The notes under the pieces are model-generated. The model had not been told where the DNA came from and searched no databases. It saw only the letters and a program-made list of their open reading frames with translations. From Akkermansia biwaensis (GTDB lineage: Bacteria > Verrucomicrobiota > Verrucomicrobiia > Verrucomicrobiales > Akkermansiaceae): a stretch of DNA of 64,000 nt. The translations under genes were made by a program, and so were the position numbers. The stretch is from contig NZ_AP025943.1 in the NCBI RefSeq assembly GCF_026072915.1, positions 620,001-684,000 of the forward strand, given 5' to 3'. Positions 8,617 to 15,730 of this stretch are shown one piece after another; position 1 is the stretch's first letter; the number at the start of each line of letters is the position of its first letter.

Positions 8617-9996
8617 ATGCACCACTACAGCATTTTTGAGCTTTTCAGCATCGGGATAGGCCCCTCCTCCTCCCACACGGTAGGCCCCATGCGGGCGGCG
8701 CACCGCTTTCTGGAACAACTGCGCTCCTCCCCCCATCTGCCGGAAATAGAGGGCATCCGCTGCGAATGCTACGGCTCCCTGGCCGCCACCGGGCACGGCC
8801 ACGGAACGGACACCGCCATCATGCTGGGCCTGCTGGGGGAAGAACCCCAGACCGTCGTGCCGCGCGATATTCCCGGAATGATAGCGCGCCTGCACCAGCA
8901 GGAAACCCTGTCCGTTACGGAAGACAAGACCGTCCGCTTTTCCCCCTCCCGCGACCTGGACCTTTCCCATTACCAGCCCCTGAAGCTCCACCCAAACGGG
9001 ATGCTTTTCACAGCCGTCGGCAAAGATGGCGCCCCGGTGGAAGACGCCGTGTTTTATTCCACGGGCGGCGGCTTTGTCGCCTCCGAGCAGGAACTGCTGC
9101 ATCCGGCAGAACCGGACCGGGAACCGTTTCCCCTCCCCTACGAATCCGCGGAGGAATTGCTGCGCATGGCGGACGAACGCCACTGCCCCCTTTCCTCCAT
9201 CGTGATGGCCAATGAATGCGCCCTTCTTCCGGAGAGCGACGTGCGCGAACGGCTGGACCTGATCTGGACGACGATGAAGCAGTCCATCGCCAGCGGCATG
9301 AGCGCGCGCGGCAACCTGCCCGGCGTACTGCAAGTGCCGCGCCGCGCCAAGACGCTGCGCAAGTCCCTGCTCGTCCACGGGGAGTCGGCCCTGAAAGACC
9401 CCCTTTCCATCATGGACTGGATCAATCTGTACGCCATTGCCGTGAGCGAGGAAAACGCCGCGGGCGGGCGCATCGTCACCGCTCCCACCAACGGGGCGGC
9501 GGGCATCGTCCCCGCCGTGCTCAATTACGCCACCAAATTCTGTGTTTCCCCGTATCCGGACGCCATTCACCGCTTTCTGCTCACCGCAGGGGGAATCGCC
9601 ATCCTTTACAAGAAAAACGCCTCCATTTCCGGCGCGGACGTAGGCTGCCAGGGGGAAGTGGGCGTGGCCTGCTCCATGGCTGCGGCCGCACTGGCGGAAT
9701 ACCTGGGCGGCACGCCTCATCAAGTGGAAAACGCCGCGGAAATAGGCATGGAACACAACCTGGGCCTTACCTGCGACCCGATTGCGGGACTCGTTCAGAT
9801 TCCCTGCATTGAGCGCAACGCCATTGCGGCCATCAAGGCCATCAACGCCGCCCGCATCGCCATGGGAGGCACCGGCGCGCACTTTGTTCCATTGGACAAG
9901 GTCATCCGCACCATGCTGGACACGGGACGGGACATGCAGTCCAAATATAAGGAGACGGCCCAGGGCGGCCTGGCCGTGAATGTGGTGAATTGTTAA
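8617..9996 (+). CDS. sdaA: L-serine ammonia-lyase (single-chain, iron-sulfur type)
   Basis: A 459-residue enzyme converting L-serine to pyruvate and ammonia in the cytosol. The N-terminal beta domain contains IGIGPSSSHTVGPMRAA and the C-terminal alpha domain contains GCQGEVGVACSMAAAAL and CDPIAGLVQIPCIERN, which supply the cysteines for the [4Fe-4S] cluster. This is the one-polypeptide arrangement seen in E. coli SdaA. ATG 8617 (MHHYSIFELFSIG) matches the usual N terminus; the upstream extension from 8512 overlaps trxB and the hairpin and is rejected. Confidence 0.95.
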   Translation: MHHYSIFELFSIGIGPSSSHTVGPMRAAHRFLEQLRSSPHLPEIEGIRCECYGSLAATGHGHGTDTAIMLGLLGEEPQTVVPRDIPGMIARLHQQETLSVTEDKTVRFSPSRDLDLSHYQPLKLHPNGMLFTAVGKDGAPVEDAVFYSTGGGFVASEQELLHPAEPDREPFPLPYESAEELLRMADERHCPLSSIVMANECALLPESDVRERLDLIWTTMKQSIASGMSARGNLPGVLQVPRRAKTLRKSLLVHGESALKDPLSIMDWINLYAIAVSEENAAGGRIVTAPTNGAAGIVPAVLNYATKFCVSPYPDAIHRFLLTAGGIAILYKKNASISGADVGCQGEVGVACSMAAAALAEYLGGTPHQVENAAEIGMEHNLGLTCDPIAGLVQIPCIERNAIAAIKAINAARIAMGGTGAHFVPLDKVIRTMLDTGRDMQSKYKETAQGGLAVNVVNC

Positions 9997-10062
9997 AGGG
10001 AAGCGGAAATCATCCCACGGGAACCCATATGTGTCTGTTCCCTGAAAAAACGTTCCTCCGGG

Positions 10063-10091
10063 TTGACAGGCAAGAAGAGCGAATGTAGGGT
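10063..10091 (+). promoter_or_regulatory. sigma-70-like promoter
   Basis: Perfect TTGACA at 10063-10068, 17-base spacer, TAGGGT at 10086-10091. The predicted transcription start is at the ATG at 10099, so the mRNA would be leaderless. Confidence 0.6.
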
Positions 10092-10098
10092 TGCGGAC

Positions 10099-10788
10099 AT
10101 GTTTTCACGCCTTCTTCTTGCCCTGGCGCTGGTGTTGGGCGGTACGGGAATGTCCCGCGCCGTCCACGTTGTCATGTGCGGCGGTCCGGCCCTGAAACAA
10201 TGGGAAGGACTGAGAATACAGCCGGACAGGCACGACAACTGGTGGGCCAACTTCGTCCGGGCGTCCACCGTCCGCATCTCCCAGATTCAACAGGCGGACC
10301 CCGGGGCCAGAATCACGTGGATCGTGTACCGTCCGGGTTATGTGACGCGCGGCAAGGAGGACGGAAAACCCTACACGAAGTGGATTTCCGACCTGGCCGC
10401 CAAATACAAAACCAAACTTGTCTGGGTGAATACCGCGGACCAAGCCATCCGCGCCCTGAATTCCTCCCCCCGCTTCCAAGGAGACAAGGTGGAGTCCTTT
10501 TACTACTTCGGCCACTCCAACTGCTTTGCCTGGATGCTGGATTACGGCAACAACATCATGGCCGTTTCCACGGAATGGATTCATGAAACGGACTTGAACC
10601 GCATCCGCCGGGATATTTTCTCCCCGCAGTCCGACTGTCGCAGTTTCGGCTGCTACACGGGGGCCAGCATGTCCGGCTGGTGGAAGCGTCTCGTAGGCGT
10701 TCCTCTCTGGGGCAATATGGAGTCCACCCGCTACGCCCCCGTTTCCAACGGACGCCTGCCGGAAGGCGCGGGCAAGTGGGTTAAGTAG
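10099..10788 (+). CDS. secreted protein with caspase-fold-like His and Cys blocks
   Basis: A 229-residue exported protein. From ATG 10099 it begins MFSRLLLALALVLGGTGMSRA, a standard signal peptide; the longer frame from 10063 would start inside the -35 element. I do not recognise a named family. Two blocks stand out: VESFYYFGHSN and CRSFGCYTG, each a hydrophobic strand ending in His or Cys. That is how the catalytic His and Cys of clan CD (caspase/gingipain-like) peptidases appear, so a peptidase fold is possible but unproven. The distances between blocks (about 45 residues) are compatible. It is a single-gene unit with its own promoter and no obvious partner. Confidence 0.6.
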   Translation: MFSRLLLALALVLGGTGMSRAVHVVMCGGPALKQWEGLRIQPDRHDNWWANFVRASTVRISQIQQADPGARITWIVYRPGYVTRGKEDGKPYTKWISDLAAKYKTKLVWVNTADQAIRALNSSPRFQGDKVESFYYFGHSNCFAWMLDYGNNIMAVSTEWIHETDLNRIRRDIFSPQSDCRSFGCYTGASMSGWWKRLVGVPLWGNMESTRYAPVSNGRLPEGAGKWVK

Positions 10789-10789
10789 A

Positions 10790-10817
10790 GTTAATAATTA
10801 ACAGTTAATAGTTAACA
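10790..10817. repeat. GTTAAC-type palindromic short repeat
   Basis: Two adjacent palindromic units, GTTAATAATTAAC (10790-10802) and GTTAATAGTTAAC (10804-10816), just after the stop of the preceding gene. The 17-mer ACAGTTAATAGTTAACA at 10801-10817 recurs exactly at 56928-56944 in the rRNA spacer. Confidence 0.6.
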
Positions 10818-10870
10818 GGATTTTTTAATTTTACGGTTCCGGATGGAGCTTCCTGCCACCTGATCCCGTA

Positions 10871-10899
10871 TTGCTTTCCCTTCCCAAAACCCTTACAAT
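10871..10899 (+). promoter_or_regulatory. promoter for the asd operon
   Basis: TTGCTT at 10871-10876, 17-base spacer, TACAAT at 10894-10899. The predicted start of transcription, about 10906, coincides with the ATG of the 12-codon leader ORF. Confidence 0.6.
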
Positions 10900-10906
10900 A
10901 GCCCGC

Positions 10907-10945
10907 ATGCGGAACGGATTCCGCCATTTTCTGACACAATCATGA
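10907..10945 (+). CDS. 12-codon leader ORF overlapping the asd start
   Basis: ATG 10907 encodes MRNGFRHFLTQS; its TGA (10943-10945) overlaps the asd ATG (10942-10944) as ATGA. The promoter would place the 5' end of the mRNA at this ATG. It could couple asd translation to leader translation. No run of Asp, Lys or Thr codons is seen, so classical amino-acid attenuation is unlikely. Whether it is translated is unknown. Confidence 0.4.
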   Translation: MRNGFRHFLTQS

Positions 10946-11952
10946 ACCAAGCACCCCATGTTGCCATCGTTGGCGCCACCGGAGCGGTGGGCGTCGAGAT
11001 CCTGTCCTGCCTGGAAACCCGCAATTTTCCCGTCGGCTCCCTGAAGCTTCTGGCCTCCGCCCGCTCCGCGGGTAAACAGGTAGCTTTCCGCGGGGAAATG
11101 CTGACTGTGGAAGAATTGACGGAGAAATCCTTTGAAGGAGTGGACATCGCCCTGTTCAGCGCGGGCGGCGGCATTTCCCTGAAGTTCGCCCCCATTGCGG
11201 CGGCGGCAGGCTGCGTGGTTATCGACAATTCTTCCGCGTTCCGCCAGGACCCGGACGTTCCCCTTGTCGTACCGGAAATCAATCCGGAAGCCGCGTTCAA
11301 CCATCCGCGCAACATCATCGCCAATCCGAACTGCACCACCATCATCACGCTGATGGCCTTGTTCCCCCTGCACCAGCAGTTCGGGCTGAAAACCGTCATC
11401 GCCTCCAGCTACCAGGCGGTTTCCGGCAGCGGCCAGCACGGCATCACGGAACTGGAATCCCAGGTGCGCGCCGTGGTGGACGGCCACCCCGTGGTCAAGA
11501 ATGTTTATCCGCACCAGATCGCCTTCAATCTGTTGCCGCAGATCGACTCCTTCACGGACAGCGGCTATACCAAGGAAGAGCTGAAAATGCTCAATGAAGG
11601 CCGCAAAATCCTTTCCCTGCCGGAACTCAAGGTAACCTGCACCTGCGTCCGCGTTCCCGTGTATCGTTCCCATTCCATCTCCGTCACCGCCCAGTTTGAA
11701 CAGCCTGTGGACCTGGAAAAGGCCCGCCAGGCCTACGAAGGCAAGCCTGGCGTGGCCCTGATGGACAATCCCGTGGAAGGCCTGTGGCCCACTCCTCTGG
11801 ACAGCACCAACGGCGACACTTGCTATGTGGGCCGCATGCGCCGGGACATGGCCGTCGACAACGCCTTGACCCTGTGGGTTGTAGGCGACCAGGTGCGCAA
11901 AGGCGCGGCCCTGAATGCCGTGCAGATCGCAGAACTTTTAATCAACCGCTGA
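10942..11952 (+). CDS. asd: aspartate-semialdehyde dehydrogenase
   Basis: A 336-residue NADP-dependent enzyme that reduces aspartyl-4-phosphate to aspartate semialdehyde, the branch point to lysine/diaminopimelate, threonine and methionine. The Rossmann loop VAIVGATGAVGVE starts the protein, the catalytic cysteine lies in NPNCTTI, and SSYQAVSGSGQHG follows as in the family. It opens a run asd-ispA-nadC-pdxH-yeaD with gaps of 16-38 bases or overlaps, probably one transcript from the promoter at 10871. The start overlaps the stop of a 12-codon leader ORF. Confidence 0.96.
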   Translation: MNQAPHVAIVGATGAVGVEILSCLETRNFPVGSLKLLASARSAGKQVAFRGEMLTVEELTEKSFEGVDIALFSAGGGISLKFAPIAAAAGCVVIDNSSAFRQDPDVPLVVPEINPEAAFNHPRNIIANPNCTTIITLMALFPLHQQFGLKTVIASSYQAVSGSGQHGITELESQVRAVVDGHPVVKNVYPHQIAFNLLPQIDSFTDSGYTKEELKMLNEGRKILSLPELKVTCTCVRVPVYRSHSISVTAQFEQPVDLEKARQAYEGKPGVALMDNPVEGLWPTPLDSTNGDTCYVGRMRRDMAVDNALTLWVVGDQVRKGAALNAVQIAELLINR

Positions 11953-11990
11953 ATCAAGACAAATCCCACCCCGCACCCATTTTATACGCC

Positions 11991-12884
11991 ATGTGTGAAC
12001 AATCGCTGAAAGATTACATTACCGAGCAGTGCGCCCTGATCGACGCGGCGCTGGACAGGCTCCTTCCCGCCGAGGACGAAAGCCCCGAAACTATCCACAA
12101 GGCCATGCGCTACAGCATGTTTGCGGGCGGCAAGAGAATGCGCCCCGTGCTTTGCCTGGCCGCGGCGGAAGCCTGCGGCGGCCTGGCCGTCAACGCTCTG
12201 ATCCCCGCCTGCGCGGTGGAAATGATGCACACGTATTCCCTCATTCACGACGACCTGCCCGCCATGGACAACGACGACCTGCGCCGGGGCAAGCCCACCA
12301 GCCATAAGGCCTTCGGGGAAGGCATCGCCATCCTGGCCGGAGACGCCCTGCTGACGGAAGCCTTTGCCGTCATCGCCCAGGTGGACGATACGGAGCGCTA
12401 CACCGTCCGGGACTACGTGGCGGAACTGGCGGCCACCGGCGGCAGCAAGATGCTCATCGGCGGCCAGGTACTGGACCTGGAAGGAGAGCACAAGAAGCTT
12501 TCCGAGCCGGAAGTGCGCGCCGTATATGAAGGCAAGACGGCGGCCCTGGTGACCACCGCCCTCCGCTTCGGCGCCATGTCCGCCGATGCCACGGAAGCCC
12601 AGCTGGAAGCCGTCACGGACTTCGGCTACAACCTGGGCCTGGCTTTCCAGGTGATCGACGACATTCTGGACCTGACCGCCTCCACGGAAAAGCTCGGCAA
12701 AACCGCGGGCAAGGACGTGAATTCCCAGAAATCCACCTGCCCCGCCCTGATAGGCCTGGAAGGAGCCCGTTCCGAAGCCAAGTGCCGCACCCAGGCCGCT
12801 CTGGACGCCCTGATGATCTTCCCGGAAGAACGCCGCACGCGCCTGGTGGAAATAGCCAATTACCTGCTCAACCGCGAATATTAA
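11991..12884 (+). CDS. ispA: polyprenyl diphosphate synthase (farnesyl/geranylgeranyl type)
   Basis: A 297-residue trans-prenyltransferase that condenses isopentenyl diphosphate with allylic diphosphates to make C15-C20 chains for quinones, undecaprenol and similar products. The first aspartate-rich motif is LIHDDLPAMDNDD, followed by the RRGKPTSHKAFGEG loop; the second is QVIDDILD. The size and motif spacing match IspA/FPP synthases; whether the product is C15 or C20 cannot be decided here. ATG 11991 (MCEQSLKDYI) lies 38 bases after asd. No Shine-Dalgarno is visible. Confidence 0.9.
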   Translation: MCEQSLKDYITEQCALIDAALDRLLPAEDESPETIHKAMRYSMFAGGKRMRPVLCLAAAEACGGLAVNALIPACAVEMMHTYSLIHDDLPAMDNDDLRRGKPTSHKAFGEGIAILAGDALLTEAFAVIAQVDDTERYTVRDYVAELAATGGSKMLIGGQVLDLEGEHKKLSEPEVRAVYEGKTAALVTTALRFGAMSADATEAQLEAVTDFGYNLGLAFQVIDDILDLTASTEKLGKTAGKDVNSQKSTCPALIGLEGARSEAKCRTQAALDALMIFPEERRTRLVEIANYLLNREY

Positions 12885-12900
12885 GCCACTTTTCCCGTTC

Positions 12901-13764
12901 ATGCCCGCAGAAAACGTATCCGACAACGTCGCCGCGCTAATTGACATGGCGCTGGCCGAAGACTTCGGCCCCGGCGACGTGACTTCCACCTATTTCGTAC
13001 CCGAACACCTGACGGCCAGGGCCATCCTGACGCCCCGCAAGAAGGGCGTTCTGTCCGGTGTCAACGTGGCGGCGGAAGTATTCCGCAAGGTGGACCCCGG
13101 TCTGAAGGTGGAAGTGTACCTGCACGACGGGGAGGCCGTGGCGCCCGGCGCCGTGGTCATGCTCATCGAAGGGTCCGCCCGCTCCATTCTGGGTGCGGAA
13201 CGCACGGCCCTGAACTTCATCCAGCGCCTTTCCGGCGTGGCTTCCCTCACCCGGAAGTACGTAAAGGCCGTTTCCCACACCAGCGCCCGCATTCTGGACA
13301 CCCGCAAGACCACTCCCGGCTACCGCCTTCTGGAAAAGGCCGCCGTGGCCCACGGCGGGGGCACCAACCACCGCATGGGACTTTACGACCGCGCCATGGT
13401 GAAGGACAACCACCTGATGACGGACGGCAATACGGAACATCTCCAAAAGTGCATCAACACCCTCCGCGCGGAAAAGCCCGGCGTGGAAATCCAACTGGAG
13501 GCGGATACCCTGGAACAGGTGGAATCCTTCCTCAAGCTGGAAGGCGTGGACCACATTCTACTGGACAACATGACGCCGGAAACGCTCAGGAAAGCCGTCG
13601 CCCTGCGCGGGGACCGCTCCACCCCCCTGCTGGAAGCCAGCGGCGGCGTCAACCTGGACACGGTGGCGGCCATTGCGGAATCCGGCGTGGATTTCGTCTC
13701 CGTGGGCTATGTCACCCACTCCGCTCCGTCCCTGGACCTGGGGCTGGATTTCAGCGTGGAATAA
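12901..13764 (+). CDS. nadC: nicotinate-nucleotide pyrophosphorylase (quinolinate phosphoribosyltransferase)
   Basis: A 287-residue enzyme converting quinolinate and PRPP to nicotinate mononucleotide in de novo NAD synthesis. Recognised by AERTALNFIQRLSGVAS, ILDTRKTTPGYR (substrate-binding), HGGGTNHRMGLYD, KDNHL and the C-terminal EASGGVNLDT. Length is normal for the family. It sits 16 bases after ispA. The partners nadA and nadB are not in the window. Confidence 0.96.
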   Translation: MPAENVSDNVAALIDMALAEDFGPGDVTSTYFVPEHLTARAILTPRKKGVLSGVNVAAEVFRKVDPGLKVEVYLHDGEAVAPGAVVMLIEGSARSILGAERTALNFIQRLSGVASLTRKYVKAVSHTSARILDTRKTTPGYRLLEKAAVAHGGGTNHRMGLYDRAMVKDNHLMTDGNTEHLQKCINTLRAEKPGVEIQLEADTLEQVESFLKLEGVDHILLDNMTPETLRKAVALRGDRSTPLLEASGGVNLDTVAAIAESGVDFVSVGYVTHSAPSLDLGLDFSVE

Positions 13765-13785
13765 AACCATCACTTTTCCCATATC

Positions 13786-14424
13786 ATGGACCTGTCCAAT
13801 TTCAGAGAAGAATACCTCAAGGGCCAGCTGCACAGGAAGGATCTGGCGGCCAATCCCTTTGAACAATTCCAAACCTGGTTTGACCAGGCTCTGAAAGCGG
13901 GCATTCCTGAACCCAACGCCTTTTCCCTGGCCACGGCCAACGCCCAGGCGCGCCCTTCCCTGCGTACGGTGCTGCTCAAGTATTTTGACGAAACCGGTTT
14001 CGTGTTCTTCACCAACTACGGCAGCCACAAGGCCCGCGATATTGAGGAAAACCCCCAGGTCTGCATGATGCTCCCCTGGGTCATGCTGGAACGTCAGGTC
14101 ATCATTTACGGAAAAGCCGTCAAGGTTTCCCGCACGGAATCCCTGAAATACTTCCTTTCCCGCCCCAAGGATTCACAGCTGGGAGCATGGGTTTCCCAGC
14201 AAAGCTCCGTCATTTCCGGAAGAAAACTGCTGGAAATGAAGCTCATGGAACTGAAAAACAAATTCTCCAAGGGAGAAATTCCCCTGCCCTCCTTCTGGGG
14301 CGGCTTCAGAATCATTCCGGAAGCATTCGAATTCTGGCAGGGCGGCCCCGGCCGCGTTCACGACCGCTTCATGTACATGCGGCAGGAAGACGGGTCATGG
14401 ACGATTGAACGACTGCAGCCATGA
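13786..14424 (+). CDS. pdxH: pyridoxamine/pyridoxine 5'-phosphate oxidase
   Basis: A 212-residue FMN enzyme oxidising pyridoxine or pyridoxamine 5'-phosphate to pyridoxal 5'-phosphate. Diagnostic stretches are NAFSLATANAQARPSLRTVLLK, GFVFFTNYGSHKARDIEENP (FMN phosphate binding) and the C-terminal FWQGGPGRVHDRF with the substrate-binding Arg/His. It starts 21 bases after nadC, and its stop overlaps the next ATG (ATGA), indicating translational coupling. Confidence 0.95.
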   Translation: MDLSNFREEYLKGQLHRKDLAANPFEQFQTWFDQALKAGIPEPNAFSLATANAQARPSLRTVLLKYFDETGFVFFTNYGSHKARDIEENPQVCMMLPWVMLERQVIIYGKAVKVSRTESLKYFLSRPKDSQLGAWVSQQSSVISGRKLLEMKLMELKNKFSKGEIPLPSFWGGFRIIPEAFEFWQGGPGRVHDRFMYMRQEDGSWTIERLQP

Positions 14425-15257
14425 TTTCCGAACGCGTTACAGACCAGGGGCTGACCTTCCTGGACGTGGAAACGCCGTTCTGTACGGCATCCCTCTGCAT
14501 GCAGGGAGCCCACCTCGTTTCCTGGAAGCCTGCGGGCCAGCAGGAATGCCTGTTTCTTTCCCCAAAGGCGGTCTTTTCCCGCGGAAAAGCCATTCGTGGC
14601 GGTATTCCCGTCTGCTGGCCCTGGTTCGGAGCCGCGGAAAACGGCCCTGCCCACGGCATTGCCCGCACCTCCGAGTGGCGCCTCCATCATCAGGAAACGG
14701 ATATGCGGGGCAATCTTCTTCTTTCCCTGGCCCTGTATCCGGATGACGCTGGACAGCCCGCCGCCATTCTGCGCCTGACGCTGGGTTCATCCCTGGCCAT
14801 GAAGCTGGAAACCACCGTCCGCAGGCTCCCCTGCAAGCTCACGGAAGCCTTCCACAACTATTTTGCCGTCGGCAACCTGACCAAATGCCGCGTTCTGGGC
14901 CTGGAAAATATTTCCTTCCGGGAATATGCCGCCCAGCCCATGAAACACGGGGAACGCCCCCTGGCGCCTCTGGGCTGCCTGGACCGCGTGTACGACTGTC
15001 CGGACCACACGGGAAAAATCATTCTGGAAGATCCGGTCATGAACCGTTCCATCACGGTGGAGAGGGAACATGCCTCTTCCGTCATCGTCTGGAACCCTGG
15101 CCAACAGGGCGCGGCGGACATGGCGGACCTGGGAGCGGATTCCTGGAACAAATTCCTTTGTGTGGAAACGGGGAATGCCTCACCCTGTGCCCTTCATCTT
15201 GCTCCGGGACAGTCCCATACCGTGTGCCAGAAGATTTCAGTAGCTCCTCTCGCTTGA
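14421..15257 (+). CDS. yeaD: D-hexose-6-phosphate mutarotase (aldose-1-epimerase family)
   Basis: A 278-residue YeaD-type sugar-phosphate epimerase that interconverts alpha and beta anomers of hexose 6-phosphates. Motifs: GAHLVSWKPAGQ, IRGGIPVCWPWFG, PAHGIARTSEW with the conserved His/Arg, LTEAFHNYFAVGN with the catalytic His region, and VIVWNPG near the C terminus. It overlaps pdxH by four bases and closes the asd run. There is no obvious rho-independent terminator before the repeat element downstream. Confidence 0.88.
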   Translation: MISERVTDQGLTFLDVETPFCTASLCMQGAHLVSWKPAGQQECLFLSPKAVFSRGKAIRGGIPVCWPWFGAAENGPAHGIARTSEWRLHHQETDMRGNLLLSLALYPDDAGQPAAILRLTLGSSLAMKLETTVRRLPCKLTEAFHNYFAVGNLTKCRVLGLENISFREYAAQPMKHGERPLAPLGCLDRVYDCPDHTGKIILEDPVMNRSITVEREHASSVIVWNPGQQGAADMADLGADSWNKFLCVETGNASPCALHLAPGQSHTVCQKISVAPLA

Positions 15258-15382
15258 TCAAATAATTTCCGGAAACTATTCCAGAAGGCTTCCGAGTCTG
15301 TATTTATCTGGCAGTTTTTCCCGGCGGCACTCTGTTTTAAACGTTTATTTTAATAAACTTACCTTATCAGGAAAAAGGAACT

Positions 15383-15714
15383 GCGAATTTCTAATCCGGA
15401 GTCAATCCATATTTTTAAGGGGAAAGCGTTTGGATTGAAATCCCTTTTCATTTAATTGGAAAATGCTGCCGGGAAACTGAAGCCACCCGGCTTTCGCGGT
15501 TAAATCATTTCCGAAGCACGGAAAGAGGGGGAATCTTTCCTGCTCCTCATCTTTTCAGGACTTTGAAAAAGCCAAAAAACACTTACCTCCTTCATATTGT
15601 ATCATCATCTCAAACTGGGAAGAACTTGTTAACTCTCAGGAATAAGAAGTTCTGATCCAACTGCAAAAAAGCTGCGCCGTTACCCAAACAGGATACTCCG
15701 GATTAGAAATCCGC
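15383..15714. mobile_element. 332-bp MITE-like element with 20-bp terminal inverted repeats
   Basis: The left end GCGAATTTCTAATCCGGAGT (15383-15402) and right end ACTCCGGATTAGAAATCCGC (15695-15714) are inverted copies differing at one of 20 bases. Each end also contains its own small palindrome (GGATT-3-AATCC). No ORF of any size is inside, so it would be non-autonomous. The ends match the element at 24683-24866 at 15 of 20 positions. No clear target-site duplication was found. It fills most of the gap between yeaD and the autotransporter and ends 16 bases before the autotransporter ATG. Confidence 0.6.
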
Positions 15715-15730
15715 ATAAAGTATCATTATC

